Positions 1 through 7,922 of a DNA stretch of 28,385 nt are shown piece by piece. A program made the position numbers and the translations under genes. Below the pieces are notes generated by a model, which was not told where the DNA came from, did no database searches, and saw nothing but the letters and a program-made list of their open reading frames with translations. This DNA is from DYMC01 sp035406705 (lineage in GTDB: Bacteria; Verrucomicrobiota; Lentisphaeria; Victivallales; GWF2-50-93), in the NCBI GenBank assembly GCA_964426675.1, contig CAYRRM010000032.1, positions 1 to 28,385 of the forward strand, given 5' to 3'. Numbering within the stretch: the stretch's first letter is position 1; each line of letters begins with the position of its first letter.

Positions 1-2
1 TT

Positions 3-737
3 ATGAATCCAAAAAGCTATTCTGTAATAACTATTACACTCAATTCAGCGCAAACTATAAAAAGAACAATAGATTCAGTAATGAAACAGAGGATTGCTCC
101 ATTGGAGTATATTTTCATAGATGGTGGTTCTGAAGATAGAACTCATGATATAATTCATTCGTATGATTTTAGCTCAAAGGGTATAAAGTTTATATTTGAA
201 AAACAGGAGAAAAAATCAGGAATATATGGGGCAATTAATCAGGGCATAAAAATCGCCAACGGAGAAATAATTTTCATTTTACATAGTGATGATTGGCTTG
301 AATCTGATGCAGCTGAACTTGTGCTTGCGAAATTCGCAAAATATCCTGATTGTGATGTTGTCCTGGCATCAGCGTATTTTCATTCAGATTATGGAAAAAC
401 TACCCTTCGCAGCCCAAAAAACTTTATTCTTTTTCCAATTCTAATGCCTGTAATCCATCCAGCATCATTTGTATCAAAGAAAACTTATGAGAAATATGGG
501 CTTTATGATGAGAAATATAAGGTTTCTGCTGATTATGATTTCTTTTATCGCCTCGCAAAAAGCGGTGCTGAATTTTGCGAAATTCGCAATCCAATTGTTA
601 ATATTCAATTGGGTGGCTTTGCAAATAGTAATAAACCTGTAGCAAGAAGAGAAACTCTGGAGATAGGACTAAAATACTGTTTTTTTACTATCTTGCCACT
701 TACTGCGTATATTCTGAGAAAAATTTTCAATCGTTAA
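3..737 (+). CDS. Family 2 glycosyltransferase (GT-A fold)
   Basis: Probably transfers a sugar from a nucleotide-sugar donor during surface polysaccharide assembly at the cytoplasmic face; donor and acceptor cannot be read from sequence. The 244-aa protein opens with the usual GT2 strand-turn-helix (SVITITLNSAQTIKRTIDS, residues 7-25), followed by EYIFIDGGSEDRT (35-47), the nucleotide-binding acidic region. HSDDW near residue 94 is the DXD-like metal site. Length is normal for this subfamily, which resembles WcaA/WcaE-like enzymes. The ATG lies only two bases from the window edge, so no ribosome site can be judged and a longer N-terminus is possible, though the protein starts where the family usually does. 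Two copies of the TGCGA-N3-TCGCA palindrome lie inside the gene, read in different frames (AKFA and CEIR). It converges on the mannosidase gene. Family call firm, specificity unknown. Confidence 0.85.
   Translation: MNPKSYSVITITLNSAQTIKRTIDSVMKQRIAPLEYIFIDGGSEDRTHDIIHSYDFSSKGIKFIFEKQEKKSGIYGAINQGIKIANGEIIFILHSDDWLESDAAELVLAKFAKYPDCDVVLASAYFHSDYGKTTLRSPKNFILFPILMPVIHPASFVSKKTYEKYGLYDEKYKVSADYDFFYRLAKSGAEFCEIRNPIVNIQLGGFANSNKPVARRETLEIGLKYCFFTILPLTAYILRKIFNR
326..338. repeat. TGCGA-N3-TCGCA palindrome, copy 1
   Basis: TGCGAAATTCGCA, flanked T/A to give the 15-bp form. Inside the GT2 gene, read as AKFA. Confidence 0.85.
576..588. repeat. TGCGA-N3-TCGCA palindrome, copy 2
   Basis: TGCGAAATTCGCA with T/A flanks, in the same GT2 gene as copy 1 but in another frame, read as CEIR. 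Confidence 0.85.
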
Positions 738-874
738 TCCTCTTGCAGATAAGGAGGGGCGGAATAGTCACTGCATCGGCGCTTTTTCTCTGCGTTTCCT
801 CCCTCCTCACACTCGCTAATCGCAAAATACAGATTGCTGCATAGACAAGATAACTTCAAGGTAATTTATAAAAA
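738..874. other. GC-rich spacer between convergent genes
   Basis: A 137-bp spacer between the stops of the glycosyltransferase and the mannosidase. It is clearly richer in G+C than the flanking genes up to about 850. It carries TGCAGAT (744-750) followed 13 bp later by ATAGT (764-768), an arrangement shared with two other intergenic islands in the window. A 44-codon open frame on the minus strand has no credible start. I see no convincing terminator hairpin. Confidence 0.4.
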
Positions 875-3800
875 TTAATTTTTTAACTTAAATGTTTTTA
901 TTTCAAATGGTTTCATCTGTATTTTTACTTTTTCGGAACAGTTAATTTTTTTCCCAAAATCATTCCATTCCATTATATCACATTCAATTAATTTCGCATT
1001 TTTATTGGAGAATTCGAGTTCTGCAACTGATTCACAGCCTTTTAATTCAACAAGTCTTATTACGAGGCTATCCTCTTTTTCTGCCCGTTTTAACACTTCC
1101 ATAGAAACAGAATTTCCTTCAGAATAAATAGAAACAGGCACTTTTATATTTTCTGCTGAAAAACCATCGAATATTACAGGTGGCATATTCAGAGAAGCCG
1201 CTTCTGATATAACATCGGATTCCACAAAAGAACCCTTGTGTGGCAGGAGAGAATATGTAAATTCATGTATTCCCATATCTGCGTCAGGATCCGGCTCTGT
1301 TGGAGATCTCAATAGATTAAGGTCTATCACATTATCCAGAACTTTGTGCCCATACTTGCAATCATTCAATAAAGCAATTCCATAATTTTGATCGGATATA
1401 TCTACATATCTATGTGCAACGCTTTCGAATTTAGCAAAATCCCAACTGGTATTTCTATGAGTTGGGCGTCTCATGTATCCATATTGAATTTCAAAAGTTG
1501 CGTAATCACTTTCTATGTTTGTTGGAAATGAAACCCTGAGCATTTTATGCTTCTCTTTCCAATCTATTTTAGTTTTAAAGTCGAGTCTTTTACTGTCAGA
1601 AGTCAACCAGACTTCCTGTTCAATTGTGGAAGAGCCTATTTTAAAGTTTAACTTTATGCCTTGTCTGACATTTCCTGAAGGGAGAGATTCAGAATTTAAT
1701 AGTTCAGCGTGTGCTACAATGGATTTTTCATAATGGAAATCAATATCCCAGGCATCCCAGTTGTTTGGAATATCAGTGTAAAGTGTAAAGAGATTAGCTT
1801 TTTTGCCCTCATGAATGAGTTCTTTTTTGTATTCTTTATCATAGAGACTTTTTATTGTGCCATCATTATTGAACTGACATTTAATGAGGGAATTTTCAAG
1901 CTGGAGAGATTTTCCTTTCTGAATTTCTGCGATTTCCGCATTTCCAGATTTTTTCAATGTCAAGTAGCTATGTGGAGGAATTGCGATTTTAGCAACTGCT
2001 CTATCATTTTCAAGTTGTACATTAATTTTTTGTCCATCTTCTGTTTGGAGGCAGTTTTTGAAATCTTCTGGTAATTCTACTACACCCTTAAATTCATTAG
2101 AGAGACAATTTACGAATGTAATAGAGTTGCTATCTTTCTTTAAGATTTGATTAGCGGCTTTTTCTATAAGTTGATCGCATTTTTTGAGACATTCTTCATG
2201 TTGTTGCCATGTATCTTGATAGACACCATGTATACTTGACCCTGGCAGTATATCATGGAATTGGTTAACGAGTAGGGTTTTCCATATTCTATCAAGTTCT
2301 TTTATTGGGTATTTTTCAATTGGAGCGCAGGAACAGATAAATTCTGTCATTTTTAATTTTTGCTCAAGCTTTCTGTTTCCTTTTTTTACTCTTGCCTGAG
2401 TCGTGTAAGTGCCTCTATGCACTTCAAGATAAAGTTCTCCTACCCATTTTGGGAGTTTATCTTTATATTTTCGTAATTTCTCAAGGAAATCTTGAGCTCT
2501 TCCAAATTTTACTTTAGGAACACCATAAAGGTTGGATAATCTAATTCCTCTTTCAATGTATTCCTCTTTTGGACCACCACCGCCATCTCCTATTCCAAAG
2601 AGAGTAAGGAATTCATCTATATACGAAGATTCTTTGAAATTATTTCTTGCAAAGATTAATGATTCTGGTCTAAGGTTTGCATTATATGTATTTTCAGGAG
2701 GGAAATGGGAAATAACCTCAGAACCGTCAATGCCTTTCCATATAAAAGTCGTATGTGGAAATTGATTAAATTGACTCCAGCATAATTTTTGAGTTACAAA
2801 GAAATCAACTCCGCTTTTTTTCAAGATTTGGGGTAATGCGGCAGAATAACCAAATACGTCAGGCAGCCAGAGGTTTTTTACATCTACCCCAAATTCATCC
2901 ATAAAAAAGTTTTTTCCGTGAAGGACCTGACGAATAAGAGATTCACCACTTGTTATATTGCAATCTGCTTCCACCCACATTGCGCCTTGAATTTCCCAGC
3001 GACCTTTTTTGACATAATCTTTAATTTTTTCGTAAATTTCAGGATAATGAAGTTTTGTAAATTCATAATGTTGTGCCTGTGAGGCCCCAAAAACGTAGTC
3101 GTTATACTTTTCGAGCAATGTAATCTGACTTGCAAATGTTCTGCCACATTTACGGATACCTTCTTTTACTCTCCATAACCATCCTGTATCTATATGAGCA
3201 TGGCCGACAGCATATGTAGTAAGGTCTAAATCTGTTGCTTTTCTCGAGAGTTCCTTTTTGATAATATCGCGTGTTTTTCCTGCATTGCATGGATTCTCTG
3301 CAAATACATCTATTGCATTGTTTACGGCTTCAAGTATGCGAAGTTGTTGAACTTTATGGATATCTTTTGTCTTGATTAGTCCAATGGCTATTTCAAGGTC
3401 GAGCCAGAGATCATAGATTTCCCTGTTAAAAACGCAAAGTCTCATCTTATTTGCTACCGCATTGAATGTTCCATGTCTATCAGGATCATCTTGAGCGGCA
3501 TCGGGATGACGATTTACTCCAAAAAGGTGGTTTCCAACTGCTTCTACCCACAATTGAATTTTTTCTTCTCCTTTGCATTTTTTTAAGAGGTAACAGAGGT
3601 CTTTGCTGTAGTCAACTTCAAATACAGAGCCATTTGTTATGCTTTGTATGGGTTCTCCTGCTGAATTAAATATTAGCCCTTCTCCTGTGAGTTCGATTTG
3701 AGCTACTACTTCTTTTCCAGCCCAGTTTTTTGGAACTACAGCGTTTAGCTCGAACCAGGCACAATCCCACGCTTTACCCCATGAATCTCCTTCCTTTATT

Positions 3801-3961
3801 TCTTTGAATTTTAATTTTTTTGCTTCTTGGAATTTTAGCATTTCAGGAGTTTTTGCGATTTTCGCATTAAACGGCGTGGAATCGGTTAAAATCATTTTTC
3901 GAATTCTCTTCCAGAATAGCTCTGCACGTACTTTTAGCATTTCAATTTCTTTTTCTTTCAT
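875..3961 (-). CDS. Alpha-mannosidase, GH38 family
   Basis: Zn-dependent retaining alpha-mannosidase of the cytosolic MAN2C1-like type, which releases mannose from free oligosaccharides or glycan fragments. The 1028-aa length is normal. An N-terminal ancillary region (1-245) precedes the catalytic domain. This begins with AVGHAHIDTGWLW (251-263), supplying zinc ligands H256 and D258, then WLPDVFGYS (365-373) with D368 as nucleophile and ligand, and FHDILPGSS (568-576) with H569 as the fourth ligand. FGIGDGGGGP (455-464) is also typical. The C-terminal third is the beta-rich GH38 middle/C domains. No signal peptide or membrane segment is seen, so a cytoplasmic enzyme is inferred. No Shine-Dalgarno is visible before the ATG at 3961; M8 is an alternative start. 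It is divergent from nth across 212 AT-rich bases. One exact palindrome lies near the 5' end (AKIA), and two one-mismatch copies lie at 1928 and 1982. Confidence 0.95.
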   Translation of the reverse strand: MKEKEIEMLKVRAELFWKRIRKMILTDSTPFNAKIAKTPEMLKFQEAKKLKFKEIKEGDSWGKAWDCAWFELNAVVPKNWAGKEVVAQIELTGEGLIFNSAGEPIQSITNGSVFEVDYSKDLCYLLKKCKGEEKIQLWVEAVGNHLFGVNRHPDAAQDDPDRHGTFNAVANKMRLCVFNREIYDLWLDLEIAIGLIKTKDIHKVQQLRILEAVNNAIDVFAENPCNAGKTRDIIKKELSRKATDLDLTTYAVGHAHIDTGWLWRVKEGIRKCGRTFASQITLLEKYNDYVFGASQAQHYEFTKLHYPEIYEKIKDYVKKGRWEIQGAMWVEADCNITSGESLIRQVLHGKNFFMDEFGVDVKNLWLPDVFGYSAALPQILKKSGVDFFVTQKLCWSQFNQFPHTTFIWKGIDGSEVISHFPPENTYNANLRPESLIFARNNFKESSYIDEFLTLFGIGDGGGGPKEEYIERGIRLSNLYGVPKVKFGRAQDFLEKLRKYKDKLPKWVGELYLEVHRGTYTTQARVKKGNRKLEQKLKMTEFICSCAPIEKYPIKELDRIWKTLLVNQFHDILPGSSIHGVYQDTWQQHEECLKKCDQLIEKAANQILKKDSNSITFVNCLSNEFKGVVELPEDFKNCLQTEDGQKINVQLENDRAVAKIAIPPHSYLTLKKSGNAEIAEIQKGKSLQLENSLIKCQFNNDGTIKSLYDKEYKKELIHEGKKANLFTLYTDIPNNWDAWDIDFHYEKSIVAHAELLNSESLPSGNVRQGIKLNFKIGSSTIEQEVWLTSDSKRLDFKTKIDWKEKHKMLRVSFPTNIESDYATFEIQYGYMRRPTHRNTSWDFAKFESVAHRYVDISDQNYGIALLNDCKYGHKVLDNVIDLNLLRSPTEPDPDADMGIHEFTYSLLPHKGSFVESDVISEAASLNMPPVIFDGFSAENIKVPVSIYSEGNSVSMEVLKRAEKEDSLVIRLVELKGCESVAELEFSNKNAKLIECDIMEWNDFGKKINCSEKVKIQMKPFEIKTFKLKN
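3854..3866. repeat. TGCGA-N3-TCGCA palindrome, copy 3
   Basis: TGCGATTTTCGCA inside the GH38 gene, read as AKIA on the minus strand (residues 33-36). Confidence 0.85.
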
Positions 3962-4173
3962 AGTATTTACTATTTTTTATTTTATGTTTTTTCATTATTT
4001 TTTGATTAAACACATTAAATTTGCGTTTAAAGGAAAAATTACAAGTTTTAAATTTAGAGTTTTAAAGAATTTATGTAAGTAATTAGATAAAATTTGTTAT
4101 GGAAAAATAAGAGGTTAAATTAATAAATTAGAAAAAAGTTTCATTGAAAGGATTTTAAATTACTGTTGTAATT

Positions 4174-4827
4174 ATGAAAAAGAGTATAAACTCTAAAAGA
4201 AACAAAGAGGATTTGCTTTATATTTTTAGAATTTTAATTGAGAAGTATGGAAAACCTAAATGCTTCTTAAATTTTATAAATCCATTTCAGTTACTTGTAA
4301 TGGCTGTGTTATCGGCTCAATGTACTGATAAGAAAGTAAATGCAATAGCGCCTATGATTTTTGCAAAATATCCTAATGCTGAAGCAATTGCACGTGCGAA
4401 TTTCGCAGAATTCTCAGAGTTGATAAAACCATTAGGACTTTTTCGTGCAAAGGCTAAAAACCTCATTGATACAGCAAAAATACTTGTGGAAAAATATTCA
4501 GGAAATGTCCCTGATAATATGGAAGAACTTACAAAATTGCCTGGAATTGGGAGGAAAACAGCCAATGTAATTCTCGGGCATGTTTTTGGGATTCCTGCTT
4601 TTCCCGTTGATACGCATGTTCAGAGGATTATGAAGAGATTGGGGTATGTAAATAAAAATGATTCTCCTGAAAAAATTGAAAAATTTGTCAATAATAACTT
4701 AGCGCCAGAATATTGGAGTGATTTTTCATTGCTTTTAATATCTCATGGACGTGAAGTATGCAAGAGAACTCCATTATGTAAAGTTTGCGAAATTCGCAAA
4801 TTTTGTCTCACAGGTTCTTCAATTTAA
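4174..4827 (+). CDS. nth: Endonuclease III (base-excision repair glycosylase/AP lyase)
   Basis: Removes oxidised pyrimidines from DNA and nicks the abasic site. The 217-aa protein has the helix-hairpin-helix LPGIGRKTANV (122-132) with the catalytic lysine K128, then VDTHVQR (145-151) with catalytic D146. The C-terminal [4Fe-4S] loop has cysteines C196, C202, C205 and C211, spaced C-x5-C-x2-C-x5-C. The spacing usual in the family, as in E. coli, is C-x6-C-x2-C-x5-C, so the first gap is one residue short. The third cysteine codon is part of a palindrome copy (frame CEIR); another copy encodes ANFA at 76-79. ATG 4174 is the first in-frame start; no strong ribosome site is seen. It is a lone gene, divergent from the mannosidase and convergent with ackA 7 bp away. 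Confidence 0.96.
   Translation: MKKSINSKRNKEDLLYIFRILIEKYGKPKCFLNFINPFQLLVMAVLSAQCTDKKVNAIAPMIFAKYPNAEAIARANFAEFSELIKPLGLFRAKAKNLIDTAKILVEKYSGNVPDNMEELTKLPGIGRKTANVILGHVFGIPAFPVDTHVQRIMKRLGYVNKNDSPEKIEKFVNNNLAPEYWSDFSLLLISHGREVCKRTPLCKVCEIRKFCLTGSSI
4395..4407. repeat. TGCGA-N3-TCGCA palindrome, copy 4
   Basis: TGCGAATTTCGCA inside nth, read as ANFA. Confidence 0.85.
4786..4798. repeat. TGCGA-N3-TCGCA palindrome, copy 5
   Basis: TGCGAAATTCGCA, symmetric for 17 bp (4784-4800). Inside nth, read as CEIR; its TGC codes the third iron-sulfur cysteine. Confidence 0.88.
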
Positions 4828-4834
4828 AGATGTT

Positions 4835-6076
4835 TTATTGATTTTTTTGTTCTTTCTCTGTAATGGGATTGTGGATTTCATGAAGCATAACGGAGAGAGT
4901 TTCGCGAGCGATCATAAGTTCCTCATTAGTGGGCATAACAACTGCTTTGCATTTACTTTCTGCCGTTGAAATTATTCCAGGAGTGCCTTTGTATTTTTCA
5001 TTTGCATTTTCATCAATATAAATACCAAGGCAAGAGAGTTTTTCGAGTATAAGTTTTCTAACGTAAGAGGAGTGCTCACCTATACCGCCTGTAAATACTA
5101 TTGCATCGGCTCCATTTAATTCGGCAAAGTATGCTCCCGCATATTTTACAATCCTGCCAATAAACATTCTCAATGCGCGAAGAGCTTGTTTATCTCCTTC
5201 ATCTGAGGCTGAAATTATATCGCGCATATCGCTTGATCCTATTCCACTGACTCCGAGGAGTCCACTCTTTTTATTTAAGAGAGTATCTATTTCTTTTGCT
5301 GTCATTCCAAGTTCAACAAGGCGTATTACAATTGCCGGGTCAATATCTCCGCATCGTGTTCCCATGACGAGACCTTCAAGCGGAGTCATTCCCATTGAAG
5401 TATCAACTACAGTTCCGTTGTTTATGGCCGTTACGCTACATCCATTTCCCAGGTGAAAGGTTATTAATTTTAGTTTATTAAAAGGAACATCGAGGAATTT
5501 TGCTGTCGTTCTGGCGACATAACTATGCGATGTCCCGTGGAAACCATATCTTCGTATGCCATACTTTGTATAAAGTTCGTAAGGAATTGCGTAGAGATAC
5601 GATTCTGGAGACATTGATTGGTGAAAAGCAGTATCAAAAACAGCTACATTGTGAACTCCTTTAAAAATTTTTTCACACGCTTCTATCCCTGCATAATTTG
5701 GTGGATTGTGAAGAGGAGCCAGAGAAAAACAATCTTTTATTATGTTTTTAACTCTCTCGTCAATTAAAATTGGCTTTGTCATTTGTTCGCCGCCATGAAC
5801 AACTCGATGCCCAATTGCTTCGACCTCACTTGGGCTTTTTATTACACCGAGTTCTGGATCAGTTAATTTTTCGCATACAATTTTTAAAGCTTCCACGCAA
5901 TTAGCGACATTTACTTTTTTTTCAATAGCCAGATTATCGTGGCGACAATATTTCATGACAGGCTCTGTGAGTCCGATTCTTTCTACAATACCTTTTGCGA
6001 GGACTTTTTCTTCTTTCATTGTGAAAAATGTAAATTTCAACGAAGAACTTCCAGCATTTACAACGAGAATTTTCAT
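4835..6076 (-). CDS. ackA: Acetate kinase
   Basis: Interconverts acetyl phosphate + ADP and acetate + ATP; in a fermenter this is the ATP-yielding last step of acetate formation. The 413-aa protein is full length. It starts with MKILVVNAGSSSLKF (ASKHA phosphate-1 loop, N7), then HRVVHGG (90-96, R91), VFDTAFHQ (146-153, D148), YGFHGTSH (177-184, H180), LGNGCSV (209-215), MGTRCGD (238-244, R241), FTGGIGEHS (328-336) and TNEE (383-386) with the metal-site glutamate. These positions agree closely with the numbering of the Methanosarcina thermophila enzyme. An AGGGAG ribosome site (6087-6092 region) lies about 9 bases before the ATG, fixing the start. No phosphotransacetylase gene is in the window. 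A candidate promoter is listed separately. Confidence 0.98.
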   Translation of the reverse strand: MKILVVNAGSSSLKFTFFTMKEEKVLAKGIVERIGLTEPVMKYCRHDNLAIEKKVNVANCVEALKIVCEKLTDPELGVIKSPSEVEAIGHRVVHGGEQMTKPILIDERVKNIIKDCFSLAPLHNPPNYAGIEACEKIFKGVHNVAVFDTAFHQSMSPESYLYAIPYELYTKYGIRRYGFHGTSHSYVARTTAKFLDVPFNKLKLITFHLGNGCSVTAINNGTVVDTSMGMTPLEGLVMGTRCGDIDPAIVIRLVELGMTAKEIDTLLNKKSGLLGVSGIGSSDMRDIISASDEGDKQALRALRMFIGRIVKYAGAYFAELNGADAIVFTGGIGEHSSYVRKLILEKLSCLGIYIDENANEKYKGTPGIISTAESKCKAVVMPTNEELMIARETLSVMLHEIHNPITEKEQKNQ

Positions 6077-6116
6077 TTATAATTTTCTCCCTATTTTCTT
6101 TTCAAGAGTTTTCATA

Positions 6117-6145
6117 AAAATACAAATATTTACATAAGTTTTCAA
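6117..6145 (-). promoter_or_regulatory. Candidate sigma-70-type promoter of ackA
   Basis: On the minus strand TTGAAA (6140-6145) and TATTTT (6117-6122) are 17 bp apart, about 40 bp before the ackA start. The surroundings are very AT-rich, so a chance match is possible. Confidence 0.35.
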
Positions 6146-6238
6146 ACAAAATAATAAAAAATTCTTTTCTTAGCATAATTTTAATTAGTTCTTAAATATT
6201 TTCGAGACAAAATTTTGAAATATATGGAAGACGCGAAA

Positions 6239-6760
6239 TTACCATGCTTCCGTTACATATATTACAGCCTTTCTTGCAGCTTCACGGCATGCCTGTTGTA
6301 CACCCCGTCTGCGTGATATAAAATGATCTGCAGCGACTTGATATTTTGTTTCTCCAACAACTTCTCTTAATTCGATTAGAGGTGTTGTTCTTGATGGTAT
6401 TATTACCGTATATTCAATTTTTACAGAAACGCCAAATTCTGCAGGCTGAAAGGTTTGATTTCCATCAAAAGAAGAAAAGCTTGTCCCTTCTGTTTTTACG
6501 TTTACAATTCTGGCGTATAAGATACAATCAGCTTCCTGAATTGACTTTACTTTGAGGGAACCATCTAATTCGAACTGTTCAGCTAATGATTGTCGTAGCC
6601 ATGCTGACACATCTGGTTCTGTAGTATCATTTTTTACTGGTGCTATTGCTATGCTTTTAACCTGTGGGTGCATAATTGAACCGACATAGTATCCGCATGA
6701 ATTTAAGGCAATGGCAATAAAAATCAGGAATATATTTTTAATTTTGAAGAGTTTTTTCAT
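6239..6760 (-). CDS. LptE-like outer-membrane LPS-assembly lipoprotein
   Basis: Probable LptE-family lipoprotein, which plugs the LptD barrel and helps place LPS in the outer leaflet. The 173-aa protein has a lysine-rich n-region, a hydrophobic core and a lipobox LNSC with the lipidated cysteine at C22, directly followed by GYYVG as in many LptE proteins (CGY). The mature part has the alpha/beta pattern of this family, with VKSIAIAPVKNDTTEPDVSAWLRQSLAEQF near the start. The start ATG at 6760 has AAGGAAGGA just upstream and lies within the end of the preceding gene (23-bp overlap), which implies translational coupling. No lptD gene is in the window. The pairing with a BamD-like gene and kdsD supports an envelope role. 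LptE sequences diverge strongly, so the family call is good but not certain. Confidence 0.78.
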   Translation of the reverse strand: MKKLFKIKNIFLIFIAIALNSCGYYVGSIMHPQVKSIAIAPVKNDTTEPDVSAWLRQSLAEQFELDGSLKVKSIQEADCILYARIVNVKTEGTSFSSFDGNQTFQPAEFGVSVKIEYTVIIPSRTTPLIELREVVGETKYQVAADHFISRRRGVQQACREAARKAVIYVTEAW

Positions 6761-7856
6761 CAGTATCCTTCCTTATTTTATCCAATTCGAGGTCTTCGAT
6801 AGGTAAGAGCCATTTTCCTTGTGAGTCTGATGGGACCTCAATATATTTTTCTTTTTCCTGGGGCATTGGTAGGTTTTTGTATTTTTTTTCAGCATAATCA
6901 AATTGTTCTGGTTTTATAGGTGGTTCAAAGTATTTTTTTCCCATTTCATTGAGTTTTATAAGTGCTTTTTCGGCGATTTCAGTCTTTGGGTATTCTGTGA
7001 TAATATCATTCATATATCTTGCTGCGGCATCGGTGTTCCCACGTTTTCTGTAAAAATCTGCAATAGCAAACGCTTTTTCTGCATTTAGAGTATCAGCTGT
7101 TTTAAGTTCCTGTTTAGCCCACAGAATATCTTTATCGTCGGGATATTTTTTTATGATGTTTCTTAATGTTGTTCTGGCTTTTTTCCCCCAGCTGCCATCG
7201 CTATCTCCCCGTGATGCTTTTTTCAGATATATATTAGCAAGTTCGAACATGGCAAATTTTTCTTCTTCGGCGCCTTTATGATATTCATTAATTTCTTCGA
7301 ATGCTTCTATTGCTTCATCTATTTTGTTTTGTTCAAGGTATAGGATACCGATACGGAATTTTAATTTACTTGCGAATTTCGCAAAAGGCGCGTTTTTCTT
7401 TACGGCCTCATAGATTTCAAGGGATTTATCTTCGTTTTTTATCCATGGCATCCATGAAATGGCTGGTTCACGTTTTCCTGCGTAGAAAAGGTTTCCTATT
7501 TCAAATTCTCTTTCAACCAGAGCGTTAAAATCTACTTCTGAAGGATAGTTTTTGAGCAATTTCTCAATTGCAGTGAACTCCTTATAAAGAGATTTTGCTT
7601 TTTTAAAGCATTCTGCAGCGTTTTTTAAGGCATTAATTTTGAGGACTCTATCATCTGCAAGAAATGCAGCATCCATAAATTTTTCACCGGCGGCAGAGTA
7701 ATTGGATTTTTTTTGCTCGGTTAAGCCCTCATCGAATTTCAATCTTGCAGCTGAATCATCTGCTATAGATATATTTAATTTTACAAAAATTATCAGTATT
7801 GCCAGGATAAATTTACCAGGAAAGGTTTTTAATCTTATTTTGCTTGAGTATAGCAT
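6738..7856 (-). CDS. Secreted TPR protein, BamD/YfiO-like
   Basis: Periplasmic or outer-membrane-associated tetratricopeptide protein of 372 aa. An open frame reaches back to a TTG at 7913, but I prefer the ATG at 7856: it gives a proper signal peptide (basic n-region KIRLK, hydrophobic FILAILIIFV, possible cleavage after ISIA) and is preceded by AAAGAG. There is no lipobox cysteine at the cleavage site, unlike classical BamD. TPR-type helices run through the protein (KSNYSAAGEKFMDAAF; EQNKIDEAIEAFEEI; RKRGNTDAAARYMNDIITEYPKTEIAEKALIKL). The last of these is typical of BamD, which supports outer-membrane protein insertion by the BAM complex. The C-terminus is charged and probably disordered. 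It lies between kdsD (66 bp upstream) and the lptE-like gene (overlapping). The alternative is a generic periplasmic TPR scaffold. One palindrome copy is read AKFA. Confidence 0.7.
   Translation of the reverse strand: MLYSSKIRLKTFPGKFILAILIIFVKLNISIADDSAARLKFDEGLTEQKKSNYSAAGEKFMDAAFLADDRVLKINALKNAAECFKKAKSLYKEFTAIEKLLKNYPSEVDFNALVEREFEIGNLFYAGKREPAISWMPWIKNEDKSLEIYEAVKKNAPFAKFASKLKFRIGILYLEQNKIDEAIEAFEEINEYHKGAEEEKFAMFELANIYLKKASRGDSDGSWGKKARTTLRNIIKKYPDDKDILWAKQELKTADTLNAEKAFAIADFYRKRGNTDAAARYMNDIITEYPKTEIAEKALIKLNEMGKKYFEPPIKPEQFDYAEKKYKNLPMPQEKEKYIEVPSDSQGKWLLPIEDLELDKIRKDTDEKTLQN
7371..7383. repeat. TGCGA-N3-TCGCA palindrome, copy 6
   Basis: TGCGAATTTCGCA with T/A flanks inside the BamD-like gene, read as AKFA on the minus strand. 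Confidence 0.85.
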
Positions 7857-7922
7857 TTTTGACTCTTTAATTATGAGTAAAAAACAAAATAGCTTTGTAT
7901 ATATAAAATTCAAATAATTTTT

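Noticed and set aside
735..867. 44-codon minus-strand frame in the GC-rich spacer after the glycosyltransferase
   Set aside because: No start codon with a ribosome site, and its stop overlaps the stop of the plus-strand gene. More likely non-coding.
1709..2074. 121-codon plus-strand frame opposite the mannosidase, and similar long antisense frames elsewhere
   Set aside because: They lie fully inside well-supported genes on the other strand and have no family features.
7857..7913. 19-residue N-terminal extension of the BamD-like protein
   Set aside because: It begins with TTG, has no ribosome site and would place a second hydrophobic stretch before a good signal peptide starting at the ATG at 7856.
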